Assembly: GCA_003232385.1 (NCBI GenBank)
Contig: QIJE01000040.1
Span: forward strand, 16,666-80,665
Length of the DNA: 64,000 bases
Direction of reading: 5' to 3'
DNA from: a bacterium
GTDB taxonomy: Bacteria > SZUA-79 > Acidulodesulfobacterales > Acidulodesulfobacteraceae
The notes below the pieces were generated by a model. That model had not been told where the DNA came from and made no database searches. It saw only the letters and a list, made by a program, of their open reading frames with translations. Position 1 is the stretch's first letter, and each line of letters starts with the position of its first letter. Made by a program: the position numbers and the translations under genes. Shown in pieces: positions 26,780 to 35,273 of the stretch.

Positions 26780-28777
26780 TTATTTAATTTTAACCGCTTC
26801 TATCATTGATGCCACGTCTATTATTAAAACCACTTTACCGTCACCCGTTATAGTCGCGCCGGAAATCCCCTTATACCCTAATTCATAGTCGCCTAAAGAC
26901 TTAATAACAACCTCTTCCTGGCCGTAAAGGTTGTCTACCGCTATACCGACCTTTTTTTCTGCAAGAGCGACAACCACAACATATATTTCCTTATCGGTAT
27001 AACTTGAAAAACCTTTATCGGCATTTTCGTAAATCTCAAATTCATTTCCGAGCCTGAGCAGAGATAAAACGGATTCTCTAAGGTTTATAACTTCGTGCTT
27101 ATCTATCGTCTGAATAGTCGATTCTTTTATTCTAAGTGTTTCAACTATAGAATTAAGCGGAATGGCGAAAACTTGACCTTCTACTCCGACAATCAGGGTT
27201 TGAATTATAGCTACGGTCAGAGGAAGTTTTAATATAATATCGGAACCCCGTCCCGGTTTAGATTCTATTTCGATAATTCCGTTAAGTTTCTGTATATTGG
27301 TCTTTACGACGTCCATCCCCACGCCTCTTCCTGAAATTTCGGTGGCCTCGTCTTTAGTGCTGAATCCCGGTGTAAAAATAAGGTTTAACGCATCTTTATC
27401 CGAAAGACTTATCGCCGTTTTTTCATCTATTACTCCCTTTTCTACGGCTTTTCGTTTGATAATATTAGCATCGATACCGCCGCCGTCGTCCGTAACCGAT
27501 ATAATAATGTAGTTTCCTTCATGTTCGGCGACTAATTTTATAGTTCCCCTTTCCGGCTTTCCGTTTTTGATTCTACCCTCTTTATCTTCTATGCCATGGT
27601 CCACGCTATTTCTTATCAGATGAACGAGGGGGTCTCCTATTTCTTCTATTACCGATTTATCAAGTTCCGTTTCTTCGCCGAATATTTGCAGGTCTATGTC
27701 TTTGTCTAATTCGCGGGAAAGGTCTCTAACCATTCTGGGAAATTTACTGAATACCTTCTTAACCGGCTGCATCCTCGTTTTCATAACCGCAAGCTGAAGA
27801 TCCGTAGTCACTAAACTTAGGTTAGCTACCACCTGTGCCAATACCGAAGAGAGGTCATCGTCTGCATATTTAGATTCTAATTTTGATGAAATATTGAACA
27901 ACCTGTTTCTTGCAAGAACTAATTCTCCTACAAGGTTCATTACATTATCAAGTCTTTCGATGCCCACCCTAACTGTAGTTTCTTTTATTTCGGACATATG
28001 AACCGGAGCGAGTTTTTGCGGAACAACGGGAAGGGGCTTCGATACGGGCGAAGGTTTATTCCGGCATTCCTCCACAGTAGCCTCTGCTTTAGTTACGGGA
28101 GGCGGCTCTATATCTACGGATTCCGCTTTTGGCTTTTCTTCCGACCCTTTTCTCCCGCGTTCCTCCTCTTCCTTCTCCCTATAAATCTGCTCAAGTTCTT
28201 CTTTGGAAATCAGGTTATCTTCTAAAAGAATGTCGCCTAAATTTTTAGTCTTTTTTTTACCGGAATCCGAACCATCGGCTAACCGGGCATGTTGTCCTTC
28301 GGAACAGGCAGGATCTATCCCCCCGCCTTCGCCCTCGGATAAGGACGATTCTTCCTTGGGAGAAGGAGTCTCAATATCCGACCCTTCGGACATTTCGTTA
28401 AGTTTTTTAATAAGCTTGGTATTATCTATAGGGGGGTTACCTTCCGTACCGGTTTCGGAAATGGTAATTATCATGGCTTTCAACGTATCCATAGTTTTCA
28501 GCAGGTAATCCGTCATTTCGGCGGTGAGAACCATCTCTCCCTGCCTTAACTTATTGAGAATATTTTCGGCGCTGTGTGCAAGTTCAATTATATTCTGAAA
28601 ACCGAGGAAACCGGCGGAACCCTTTATGGTATGCGCCGCCCTGAATATCGTATTCAGTATATCTTTATTATCCGGTTGCTTCTCTAATTCTATGAAGTTT
28701 TCGTTAAGGCTTTCAAGAAGTTCAAGTGCTTCCTGAATAAAATCGTCAACAATCTCCTGCATCGAATCGTCCATCAT
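26780..28777 (-). CDS. cheA: Chemotaxis histidine kinase CheA
   Basis: A 665-aa kinase. The Hpt domain carries His49 in AAHTIKGSAGFLGF. A variable region (about 130-260) rich in Glu/Ser/Pro includes a short helical motif (LGDILLEDNLISKEELEQIY) in place of a classic P2 domain. Dimerisation and HATPase domains follow (ETTVRVGIERLDNVMNLVGE, HLIRNSVDHGIE, GRGVGMDVVK), and a CheW-like regulatory domain ends the protein. It phosphorylates CheY and CheB. Confidence 0.96.
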   Translation of the reverse strand: MMDDSMQEIVDDFIQEALELLESLNENFIELEKQPDNKDILNTIFRAAHTIKGSAGFLGFQNIIELAHSAENILNKLRQGEMVLTAEMTDYLLKTMDTLKAMIITISETGTEGNPPIDNTKLIKKLNEMSEGSDIETPSPKEESSLSEGEGGGIDPACSEGQHARLADGSDSGKKKTKNLGDILLEDNLISKEELEQIYREKEEEERGRKGSEEKPKAESVDIEPPPVTKAEATVEECRNKPSPVSKPLPVVPQKLAPVHMSEIKETTVRVGIERLDNVMNLVGELVLARNRLFNISSKLESKYADDDLSSVLAQVVANLSLVTTDLQLAVMKTRMQPVKKVFSKFPRMVRDLSRELDKDIDLQIFGEETELDKSVIEEIGDPLVHLIRNSVDHGIEDKEGRIKNGKPERGTIKLVAEHEGNYIIISVTDDGGGIDANIIKRKAVEKGVIDEKTAISLSDKDALNLIFTPGFSTKDEATEISGRGVGMDVVKTNIQKLNGIIEIESKPGRGSDIILKLPLTVAIIQTLIVGVEGQVFAIPLNSIVETLRIKESTIQTIDKHEVINLRESVLSLLRLGNEFEIYENADKGFSSYTDKEIYVVVVALAEKKVGIAVDNLYGQEEVVIKSLGDYELGYKGISGATITGDGKVVLIIDVASMIEAVKIK

Positions 28778-28807
28778 TCTGCTCCGATAGTAAAACGTTA
28801 GTTTAAA

Positions 28808-29191
28808 CTAATCCGGGAATATCTTAGATATTTTCTCCTGAAGAACTTCGGCGGTGAATGGCTTTACTATGTAATTATTAACCCCTGCCTTAACGGCTTC
28901 TATGACATTTTCTTTTTTTGATTCAGCCGTAACCATTAAAAACGGCAAGTCTTTTACGGTTTCGCTTGTTCTAACCTTTTTTAACAGTTCTATGCCGCTC
29001 ATTTCCGGCATATTCCAGTCCGAAATAACAAAATCGTAATCTCCGTCGATAATTTTAGATAGGGCTATCTCACCGTTTTCAGCTTCGTCTATATTTGCGA
29101 ACCCTATTTGCTTCAAAATATTTTTAATAATTCTTCTCATAGTGGAAAAATCGTCTACTATGAGAATTTTCATAGAAAGATCTATCGCCAT
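28808..29191 (-). CDS. cheY: Chemotaxis response regulator CheY
   Basis: A 127-aa receiver closely matching motor-type CheY: LIVDDFSTMRRIIKNIL, phospho-acceptor Asp58 in VISDWNMPEMSG, MVTAES with the switch Thr, and Lys in YIVKPFTAE. It binds FliM to change rotation. It lies directly upstream of cheA. Of the two receivers in this operon this one is the likely motor regulator. Confidence 0.94.
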   Translation of the reverse strand: MAIDLSMKILIVDDFSTMRRIIKNILKQIGFANIDEAENGEIALSKIIDGDYDFVISDWNMPEMSGIELLKKVRTSETVKDLPFLMVTAESKKENVIEAVKAGVNNYIVKPFTAEVLQEKISKIFPD

Positions 29192-29275
29192 ATGTAGTAT
29201 CCTTTTAAAATATTTAAAATTATAATAAAAATTTATATTTTTATCAATTACTATTATGATTATTATACGTATTAC

Positions 29276-29644
29276 TCACTCGTAAATATTCTTAACCGCC
29301 TTTTTGGCTATTTCTATTATTGCATTCCATTTAAAAGGCTTCTGTAAAAATGCATAACTTTCGGATAATTCTTTTTTGTCGGGTATATTAGAAGACACGA
29401 GTATTACCGGTATTTTTTTAGTATCTTCGTTTTCTTTGAGATTTTTTAATAATGTTATGCCGTCCATCTCCGGCATATTTAGATCGGTCACTATAAGGTT
29501 TATATCTCCTTTTATGGCTTTTTCTAATGCCTCATATCCGTCGGAAGCGGTTTTTATTTTAAACCCCGCACTTTTAAAGGCAATAGCCATAAATTTTATA
29601 ACAACTAAGGAATCTTCTACTATTAATACCGTGTAATTTTTCAT
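29276..29644 (-). CDS. Second single-domain response regulator in the che operon
   Basis: A 122-aa receiver: VLIVEDSLVVIKFMAIA, Asp54 in IVTDLNMPEMDG, LVSSNIPD in the switch region and LQKPFKW. The switch residue is Ser, and Pro follows the conserved Lys. It lacks the CheY-specific DWNMP. It may be a phosphate sink or serve a different output. It abuts cheR (gap one base) and precedes cheY by 84 bases. Confidence 0.85.
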   Translation of the reverse strand: MKNYTVLIVEDSLVVIKFMAIAFKSAGFKIKTASDGYEALEKAIKGDINLIVTDLNMPEMDGITLLKNLKENEDTKKIPVILVSSNIPDKKELSESYAFLQKPFKWNAIIEIAKKAVKNIYE

Positions 29645-29645
29645 A

Positions 29646-30488
29646 TCATTCCTTCCTATATAACGGCGTTTTACCTATGCCGACTAACTTAAACAAGGTC
29701 GACACGGAATGAAGCGATTCCGAATGCCCTAAGAATAGGTAACCACCGGTTTTTAAGCCTGTATATATATTCACGACGGCTTTTTTCTTCGATTCCGCAT
29801 CAAAATATATTATAACGTTTCTGCATAAAACGACATCAAAGAGATTGAGTAATTTTATTTCTTTTACATCCATAAGATTTATGTTTCGAAAAACCGTAAT
29901 GTTTTTAATTTCATCCTTTATACTGTAAGTATCGTCGTCTATTTTGTTAAAATATTTACGCAAAACAGCCTCGGAAGCATTGCGTAGAGCATAACCGTTA
30001 TAAATGCCGTTTTTTGCCGACGATAAAACTTTTTCGCTGATATCCGTTCCGACTATTTCGAATTCAATATTGGATGAAAAGATATTTTCCTTTATTAAAA
30101 TGGCAACGGTATAAAGCTCTTCACCGGTGGAACACCCCGCACTCCATATTCTTATTTTTTTATAAGCGCCAAAGCTGTTTGTCGATATAATTTGTTTCAA
30201 AATATCTACAAATATTTTAAGCTGAGGCATATCCCTGAAAAAACTGGTTTCGTTTGTCGTAACACTGTTTAACAGCTCCTTTATCTCCAGTTCTTTCTCT
30301 GACGAATATTTCAAATAGTTATAATAATCCTCAAAATTAAGCAGATTTAATGCGGAAAGTCTTTTAGAAAGCCTTGTTTCCAATAGATACTTTTTCTGTT
30401 CACTAAAATATATGCCGGATATTTCATAGACTAAAACCTTTAATTTATTAAATGTTTTAGTAGATAAGTTCACATTTATACAATTCAT
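29646..30488 (-). CDS. cheR: Chemoreceptor methyltransferase CheR
   Basis: A 280-aa SAM-dependent methyltransferase. N-terminal helical domain with SGIYFSEQKKYLLETRLSKR, TTNETSFFRD, then the SAM-binding core IRIWSAGCSTGEELYTVAI and FEIVGTDISEKVL, NLFDVVLCRNVIIYFD and GGYLFLGHSES. It methylates chemoreceptor glutamates; no receptors are encoded in this window. It follows the HEAT protein by six bases. Confidence 0.95.
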   Translation of the reverse strand: MNCINVNLSTKTFNKLKVLVYEISGIYFSEQKKYLLETRLSKRLSALNLLNFEDYYNYLKYSSEKELEIKELLNSVTTNETSFFRDMPQLKIFVDILKQIISTNSFGAYKKIRIWSAGCSTGEELYTVAILIKENIFSSNIEFEIVGTDISEKVLSSAKNGIYNGYALRNASEAVLRKYFNKIDDDTYSIKDEIKNITVFRNINLMDVKEIKLLNLFDVVLCRNVIIYFDAESKKKAVVNIYTGLKTGGYLFLGHSESLHSVSTLFKLVGIGKTPLYRKE

Positions 30489-30494
30489 TAATTT

Positions 30495-32495
30495 CTAATT
30501 TTTTATGAGTTCTAATGAAAAATCTCTTAGGTCTTTATCTATAGATAAACTATATTCCTTAATAATAAGATCAGACTTTTCTTTATTTATGCCTCTCAAT
30601 GCCTGCAATAATGCAATTTTGACCATTTTGCTTTTTTCTTTACGCAAAATAGAAACAAGTTTCTTAAAACTATCCTCGTTGCCCAATTTTTGAATTAACT
30701 CAATTATTTTGTATCTGAATATATCGGAAGACCCAACTGAACCGAGAAAATCAAAAAGCATATGCGAATCCTTTTCTCCCGATTCAAGAAGCGATTCTAA
30801 ATAATTCAATCTGACATCCTCGTCATCGTCTTCGAGCAAAAAAGACATCTCGCCTTTATGATTAATTAAATCGAATTTTTTAAGCACTTTTGCCAAAAGC
30901 CTTTTTAACGGCACAGACTTACAATGCCTAAGGGTTATAAATTTTGCGTATAAATCTAAAATTTCTCTGTCGTTTAGACTGCGATTCTTATTGCCTAGAA
31001 TCGTCAGCGAATACTCCGTTGCTTTGATATTTCTCAAAGAAAGGTTATCTATGAAAAAATAAATATATTTTTTATTCCGCCCGATATTTAAAAGATTGGA
31101 TAAGGTTTCTATGTAAGCATCCGCTACGTCGGAATATTTTTCCATAAGAAGATTGGTAAAAATTTTTTCTATATAAAAAGCATCTTTAGTAATGATACCT
31201 AACAAAGCAACGGAAGACTTTCTGACGTCTCCGCTGACGTCTTCCATATAATAGTTGATGACTATATCGGACAATAAGGGCTTGTAATGAGTAGGTGATA
31301 TGCGTTTAGCATACTTTAAAAGAGGAAGTTTTATTGCAATAAAAAACTTCCTATCTTTATAAAAATCTAAAAGATTTATTATGTCGCCTGGCATAATCTC
31401 CGATAAAACATCAATAAGTATATCTATCTTATCCAAATCCGACGATTGATTCAATGATTTTATATGTTCCATTATATACTTAGGTCTGGTAATCTTTTTT
31501 AATATATTTTTCACATAGACGTATTCAAGTTCGTCCATATCTGTTTTTTGATAATAATCAAACACGAACTTAAATATTTTTCTTGATTTTTTATGATTTG
31601 ATAAGGAAAAATAACACAAAATGGAATCTATAGCATCCTTTTCTTCGTAATCCAACAAAGAAAATATACTTATTTTTAAATTAATTTCGGACAATCTATA
31701 ACACAATTTCTTTTTGGCTACGGATGTATTTTTATCGCGATCCCCTATAAAGCATATTTTATAAAAACTTTTAAGTATATAAATTTTATCCAATTTAAAT
31801 CTATCATTATTGTTTGAAAGATATAAAAAAAAATCAGCTACTTCATCCCCGCCTATTTTGGATAACGATTCTATTATCATATTTCTAACAACCCTGTCTT
31901 GAGTCGCCAAAAACATCTCCTTTAATTTAGGAAACATACCCTTTAATTTTAATTCTCCTATAGAAAAAACAGCTGCAGATAAAACTAAAAAATTGTCGTT
32001 AAGCGCTCCGAAAAGAAGTTTGCCGGGATTAAGTTTTAATATTCCTATAGATTCTATCGCGTTGGCTCTGGTAATTTCATCGCTGCTACCCGCAAGCATG
32101 ATTAAGGTTTTCTCGGGTAGTTTCCGCGGCTTAAAATTGCCGTATCTTATAAGCTCGGCGGCTATTCTGTCATATTGTCCGCTGTTTTTGCCTGCATAGT
32201 CAAGCAAAAAATTGCCGTTTTGTGTTGACATCCGTTTTAACGTATCGAAGGAATTAGACCTTAATTTTATACTAAATGAAGCGGAAACGGAAACATCCAT
32301 GAGTTTTTTAATCAATCCCTTTTTTCCCGAGTTTGCGTTTGTACTTATGATAGCGTCCTGGGCAAATTCGACTATACTGGGGCTGTCTGAATTTAAAAAA
32401 TCGACAAGCCTTTTTTTGTCATTAGCCGTCCCGGTTTCGGCAATATCCTTTATTTCCTCTATGGTTGCTTCTATATTCGCTACCATTTTATTCAT
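30495..32495 (-). CDS. HEAT-repeat-like protein in the fliA-cheR interval
   Basis: A 666-aa soluble, almost entirely helical protein. Repeating units of about 30-40 residues have HEAT character, for example near residues 130-210 (LIMLAGSSDEITRANAIESI, LSAAVFSIGELKLKG, VVRNMIIESLSKIGGDE) and again near the end. No catalytic motif is visible. HEAT arrays usually act as scaffolds. It overlaps fliA by eight bases upstream and lies six bases before cheR, so it is fixed in the flagellar-chemotaxis transcript. A role in the chemotaxis machinery is inferred only from position. Confidence 0.75.
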   Translation of the reverse strand: MNKMVANIEATIEEIKDIAETGTANDKKRLVDFLNSDSPSIVEFAQDAIISTNANSGKKGLIKKLMDVSVSASFSIKLRSNSFDTLKRMSTQNGNFLLDYAGKNSGQYDRIAAELIRYGNFKPRKLPEKTLIMLAGSSDEITRANAIESIGILKLNPGKLLFGALNDNFLVLSAAVFSIGELKLKGMFPKLKEMFLATQDRVVRNMIIESLSKIGGDEVADFFLYLSNNNDRFKLDKIYILKSFYKICFIGDRDKNTSVAKKKLCYRLSEINLKISIFSLLDYEEKDAIDSILCYFSLSNHKKSRKIFKFVFDYYQKTDMDELEYVYVKNILKKITRPKYIMEHIKSLNQSSDLDKIDILIDVLSEIMPGDIINLLDFYKDRKFFIAIKLPLLKYAKRISPTHYKPLLSDIVINYYMEDVSGDVRKSSVALLGIITKDAFYIEKIFTNLLMEKYSDVADAYIETLSNLLNIGRNKKYIYFFIDNLSLRNIKATEYSLTILGNKNRSLNDREILDLYAKFITLRHCKSVPLKRLLAKVLKKFDLINHKGEMSFLLEDDDEDVRLNYLESLLESGEKDSHMLFDFLGSVGSSDIFRYKIIELIQKLGNEDSFKKLVSILRKEKSKMVKIALLQALRGINKEKSDLIIKEYSLSIDKDLRDFSLELIKN

Positions 32496-33207
32496 AAGAT
32501 TTCAGTTTTAACCTTAATTTTATAATAGCTTTAGAATGAATCTGGCAGATTCTGGATTCCGTTAAACTTAATATATCTCCTATTTCTTTCAATGTCAGTT
32601 CATCATGATAATACATCATTAAAACATTTCTTTCAATCTCTCCCAATATATTTATGTATTTTTGTAGAATATTTTTTTTCTCGTCGATCAAAAGACTGTC
32701 TATTATGGAAGGGTCTTTGCTTTCTAACGAATCTAAAGATTCGAGGCGTGCCTTATCTAAAAACATAAAGTCCTTATCCGATAAAAACGATGCCCCTCGT
32801 ATCTTATAAAGCATATCGTTAAATTCAGGGATAGTCGCGTCTAATTCTATCGCTACTTCATCATCTGCGGGCATTCTTCCTAATTTCTGTTCTAATTTTA
32901 AATAAGCCTTCTCTATTCTGCCGGATAGTTCGCGAACATTTCTCGGCATATAATCTAACTTTCTTACACCATCTAATATCGAACCTTTTATCCTTGTTAT
33001 GGCGTAAAACTTAAAGTTTTCGTTTTTGGACGGATCAAACTTTACAGCCGCGTCTATCAGACCCTCTATCCCCATATCTATAAGGTCGTCTCTGTCGACT
33101 ATACCGTTAAATTTCATCATCATAAAATTAGCGACCTTATTGACGAGATTATAATTCTCTTCTATTAATTTTTTAGATCCCTGATTTATTTTTTCCATAT
33201 TATTCAT
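32488..33207 (-). CDS. fliA: Flagellar sigma factor FliA (sigma-28)
   Basis: A 239-aa sigma-70-family factor with region 2 (FNGIVDRDDLIDMGIEGLIDA, FKFYAITRIKGSILDGVRKLD, MPRNVRELSGRI), region 3 (LGRMPADDEVAIEL) and region 4 (LIGEIERNVLMMYYHDELTL-type block, EIGDILSLTESRICQIHSKA). The combination is diagnostic of FliA. It should transcribe late flagellar genes and is held by FlgM (16066). I found no convincing sigma-28 promoter in this window, so its targets are probably filament and receptor genes elsewhere. Met4 is an alternative start. Confidence 0.95.
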   Translation of the reverse strand: MNNMEKINQGSKKLIEENYNLVNKVANFMMMKFNGIVDRDDLIDMGIEGLIDAAVKFDPSKNENFKFYAITRIKGSILDGVRKLDYMPRNVRELSGRIEKAYLKLEQKLGRMPADDEVAIELDATIPEFNDMLYKIRGASFLSDKDFMFLDKARLESLDSLESKDPSIIDSLLIDEKKNILQKYINILGEIERNVLMMYYHDELTLKEIGDILSLTESRICQIHSKAIIKLRLKLKSYE

Positions 33208-33218
33208 AGCAAAAAGCC

Positions 33219-34067
33219 CTAAAACGACATCAGTAATTTCTTTAGAAAAAATTGGACATTGCCGTTAGATGTCTTACTGTCTTTTCTGGACAATATGCCG
33301 TAAGCTATTTTTTTAATACATTCCGATGCCTTCGAATCCGGAAAAATACTTAACGCCGGTTTTTGCATTATAACCGAACGAGAAATATTATCGTCGTTTA
33401 AAATATGCCCCAGATAGTTTAATGTTACTTTAAGAAATTTATCCGAGACAAGACTTAAATGTTTATAGACTTCCTTTGCTTCTCTCTCGCTCCTGACGTT
33501 ATTTATTATGATATAAAAATATTTTTCACTGTATTTCATACTTAAAACCTTTATAAGCGCATACGCATCGGTAATAGACGTGGGCTCCGGCGTAACTACG
33601 ACAAATATTTCACTTGCGGCGATATTAAAATACAAAACATTAGAAGATATGCCTGCACCGGTGTCTATTAAGAGAATATCTACCGATTGCCCCGAACCGT
33701 CAAGGACGCCGGCAAATTCGTCAAACCTTGACATTAACGTGATTTTTTGGGATTCGGAAAGGTTAGACAATTCAGATACGCCCGAAGAAGCGGGGAGAAC
33801 CATTATGCCGTTGGGGTCGGTCATTATTATATCCTTGAGCTGTCTATCACCGTATATTACCTGTGATATATTATATTTAGGAAAAAGCCCCATTACAACG
33901 GAAACATTGCCTAAACTTAGATCCGCATCCATTATCATAACTCTTTTGCCCATGGAAGCAAAACAATATGCGAGATTACAGACTATATTGGTCTTGCCTA
34001 CACCGCCTTTGCCACTTGTTACGGAAATTATTTTTGTATAAGTATTCTGTTTTTTTTGTCTTTCCAT
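33219..34067 (-). CDS. flhG: Flagellar number regulator FlhG (FleN/YlxH)
   Basis: A 282-aa MinD/ParA-type ATPase: SGKGGVGKTN at 18-27, MIMDADLSLGNVSVVMGL and ILLIDTGAGISSNVL. It partners with FlhF, encoded 14 bases upstream, in setting flagellar number and place, and in some species it restrains the FleQ-type activator (a FleQ-like gene is at 57181). The order flhA-flhF-flhG-fliA is the usual one. Confidence 0.93.
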   Translation of the reverse strand: MERQKKQNTYTKIISVTSGKGGVGKTNIVCNLAYCFASMGKRVMIMDADLSLGNVSVVMGLFPKYNISQVIYGDRQLKDIIMTDPNGIMVLPASSGVSELSNLSESQKITLMSRFDEFAGVLDGSGQSVDILLIDTGAGISSNVLYFNIAASEIFVVVTPEPTSITDAYALIKVLSMKYSEKYFYIIINNVRSEREAKEVYKHLSLVSDKFLKVTLNYLGHILNDDNISRSVIMQKPALSIFPDSKASECIKKIAYGILSRKDSKTSNGNVQFFLKKLLMSF

Positions 34068-34081
34068 TTTTTAATTGCCCC

Positions 34082-35272
34082 TTAAAATTGTATAGATTTC
34101 GGAAAAAATAAGTTATAAATATTTTCGGAATTCGCTTCCTCAATATCTTCGGGAACGTTTTCCCCTGTCGTGATAAAATCAACAACCGAATCCGGAAGTA
34201 AAAATAGGCCTGCAAGATTACCGATATTTTTGGACTCATCCGTTTTAGCGATAATGATACCGGTAACAAAGGCTTTGTTCCTAAACGATTCGTAAGCTCT
34301 AACCGCTTCCTGTTGTTTGAGGTTCGCAGGTAATAAAAGTTCAACGTTTATTTTTCCTTTAAATTTATAGAAAAATTTTGCAAGATTGTTTAGCTGAAAC
34401 AGATTGTTATGATTAACGGCAAAGGTATCAATTACTATAACGTCTGACCGAGAGTTGGAAATGAAAGCGTTTAATCCGGCTTCGTCTTTGATCGAAGCAA
34501 AATCTATCTTAAGTTTGCCGGCATATTTTTTTAGAGTCTCGCATCCCCCTATTTTTGAAACATCTGTTGAACAGACGGAAACATGCATATTTTTTTCGAA
34601 TATGAATTTATTTACAAGTTTAGCCGCCGTTGTCGTTTTTCCTGTTCCTCCGTTTCCCACGACGGCAATAATAATTTTGTCGTTAAACGTATTCCTCAGT
34701 TTTTTTCTTTCTACCTTTTTTTCGATTATCTTTTTTAAAAACTTTTTAAAATATTCTATTTTTTCTTCTTGCTTAAAATTGGTTAGTTTTATGTTTTTAA
34801 AGAATATTTCTATCAATTTGACTGATATCTTTCTCTCAAATGAAAGATTATCTAAATATATAAGCAATTTATTATCTTTTGTCACTGTTTTAGTTTTTTC
34901 ATCCGTTAAGATATTCAAATCAAACTTAATTTCATTCATTAATGTTTTTATATCTTTAAATTTAGAATCCATGGTATATATAACCTTTTCTTCCACAATA
35001 CTATCGAAGTTATCTTTTAAAAACTTTATGTCGTCGTACAGCGGGGTTAGCAGATCTTGATTAACCCGCAGATTCTCTTTAGGCGGAACTATATCGTCAT
35101 CCTTATAATCCACCGCGGCGACTACCTCTACAAAGGGTTTACCAAAAAACCCCAGATCGTTAGGGCCGCTTACCTGCCTCGTTGAAATTATGACGGCATC
35201 CTCACCGAGGTCTTTTTTTATAAGTTCTATAGCATCATGGATGTCTAGTACTTCATACCTTTTAATCTGCAT
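34082..35272 (-). CDS. flhF: Signal-recognition-type GTPase FlhF
   Basis: A 396-aa protein. The N-terminus MQIKRYEVLDIHDAIELIKK, with LGEDAVIISTRQV, is the FlhF B-domain. The NG domain carries the P-loop GNGGTGKTT at 206-214, then a GTP-site segment with VIVIDTFAVNHNN where SRP GTPases have DTAGR. The Ala-Val change in that loop is a deviation, but flagellar FlhF proteins tolerate variation. It marks the pole for basal-body assembly. Located between flhA and flhG. Confidence 0.9.
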   Translation of the reverse strand: MQIKRYEVLDIHDAIELIKKDLGEDAVIISTRQVSGPNDLGFFGKPFVEVVAAVDYKDDDIVPPKENLRVNQDLLTPLYDDIKFLKDNFDSIVEEKVIYTMDSKFKDIKTLMNEIKFDLNILTDEKTKTVTKDNKLLIYLDNLSFERKISVKLIEIFFKNIKLTNFKQEEKIEYFKKFLKKIIEKKVERKKLRNTFNDKIIIAVVGNGGTGKTTTAAKLVNKFIFEKNMHVSVCSTDVSKIGGCETLKKYAGKLKIDFASIKDEAGLNAFISNSRSDVIVIDTFAVNHNNLFQLNNLAKFFYKFKGKINVELLLPANLKQQEAVRAYESFRNKAFVTGIIIAKTDESKNIGNLAGLFLLPDSVVDFITTGENVPEDIEEANSENIYNLFFPKSIQF

Positions 35273-35273
35273 A

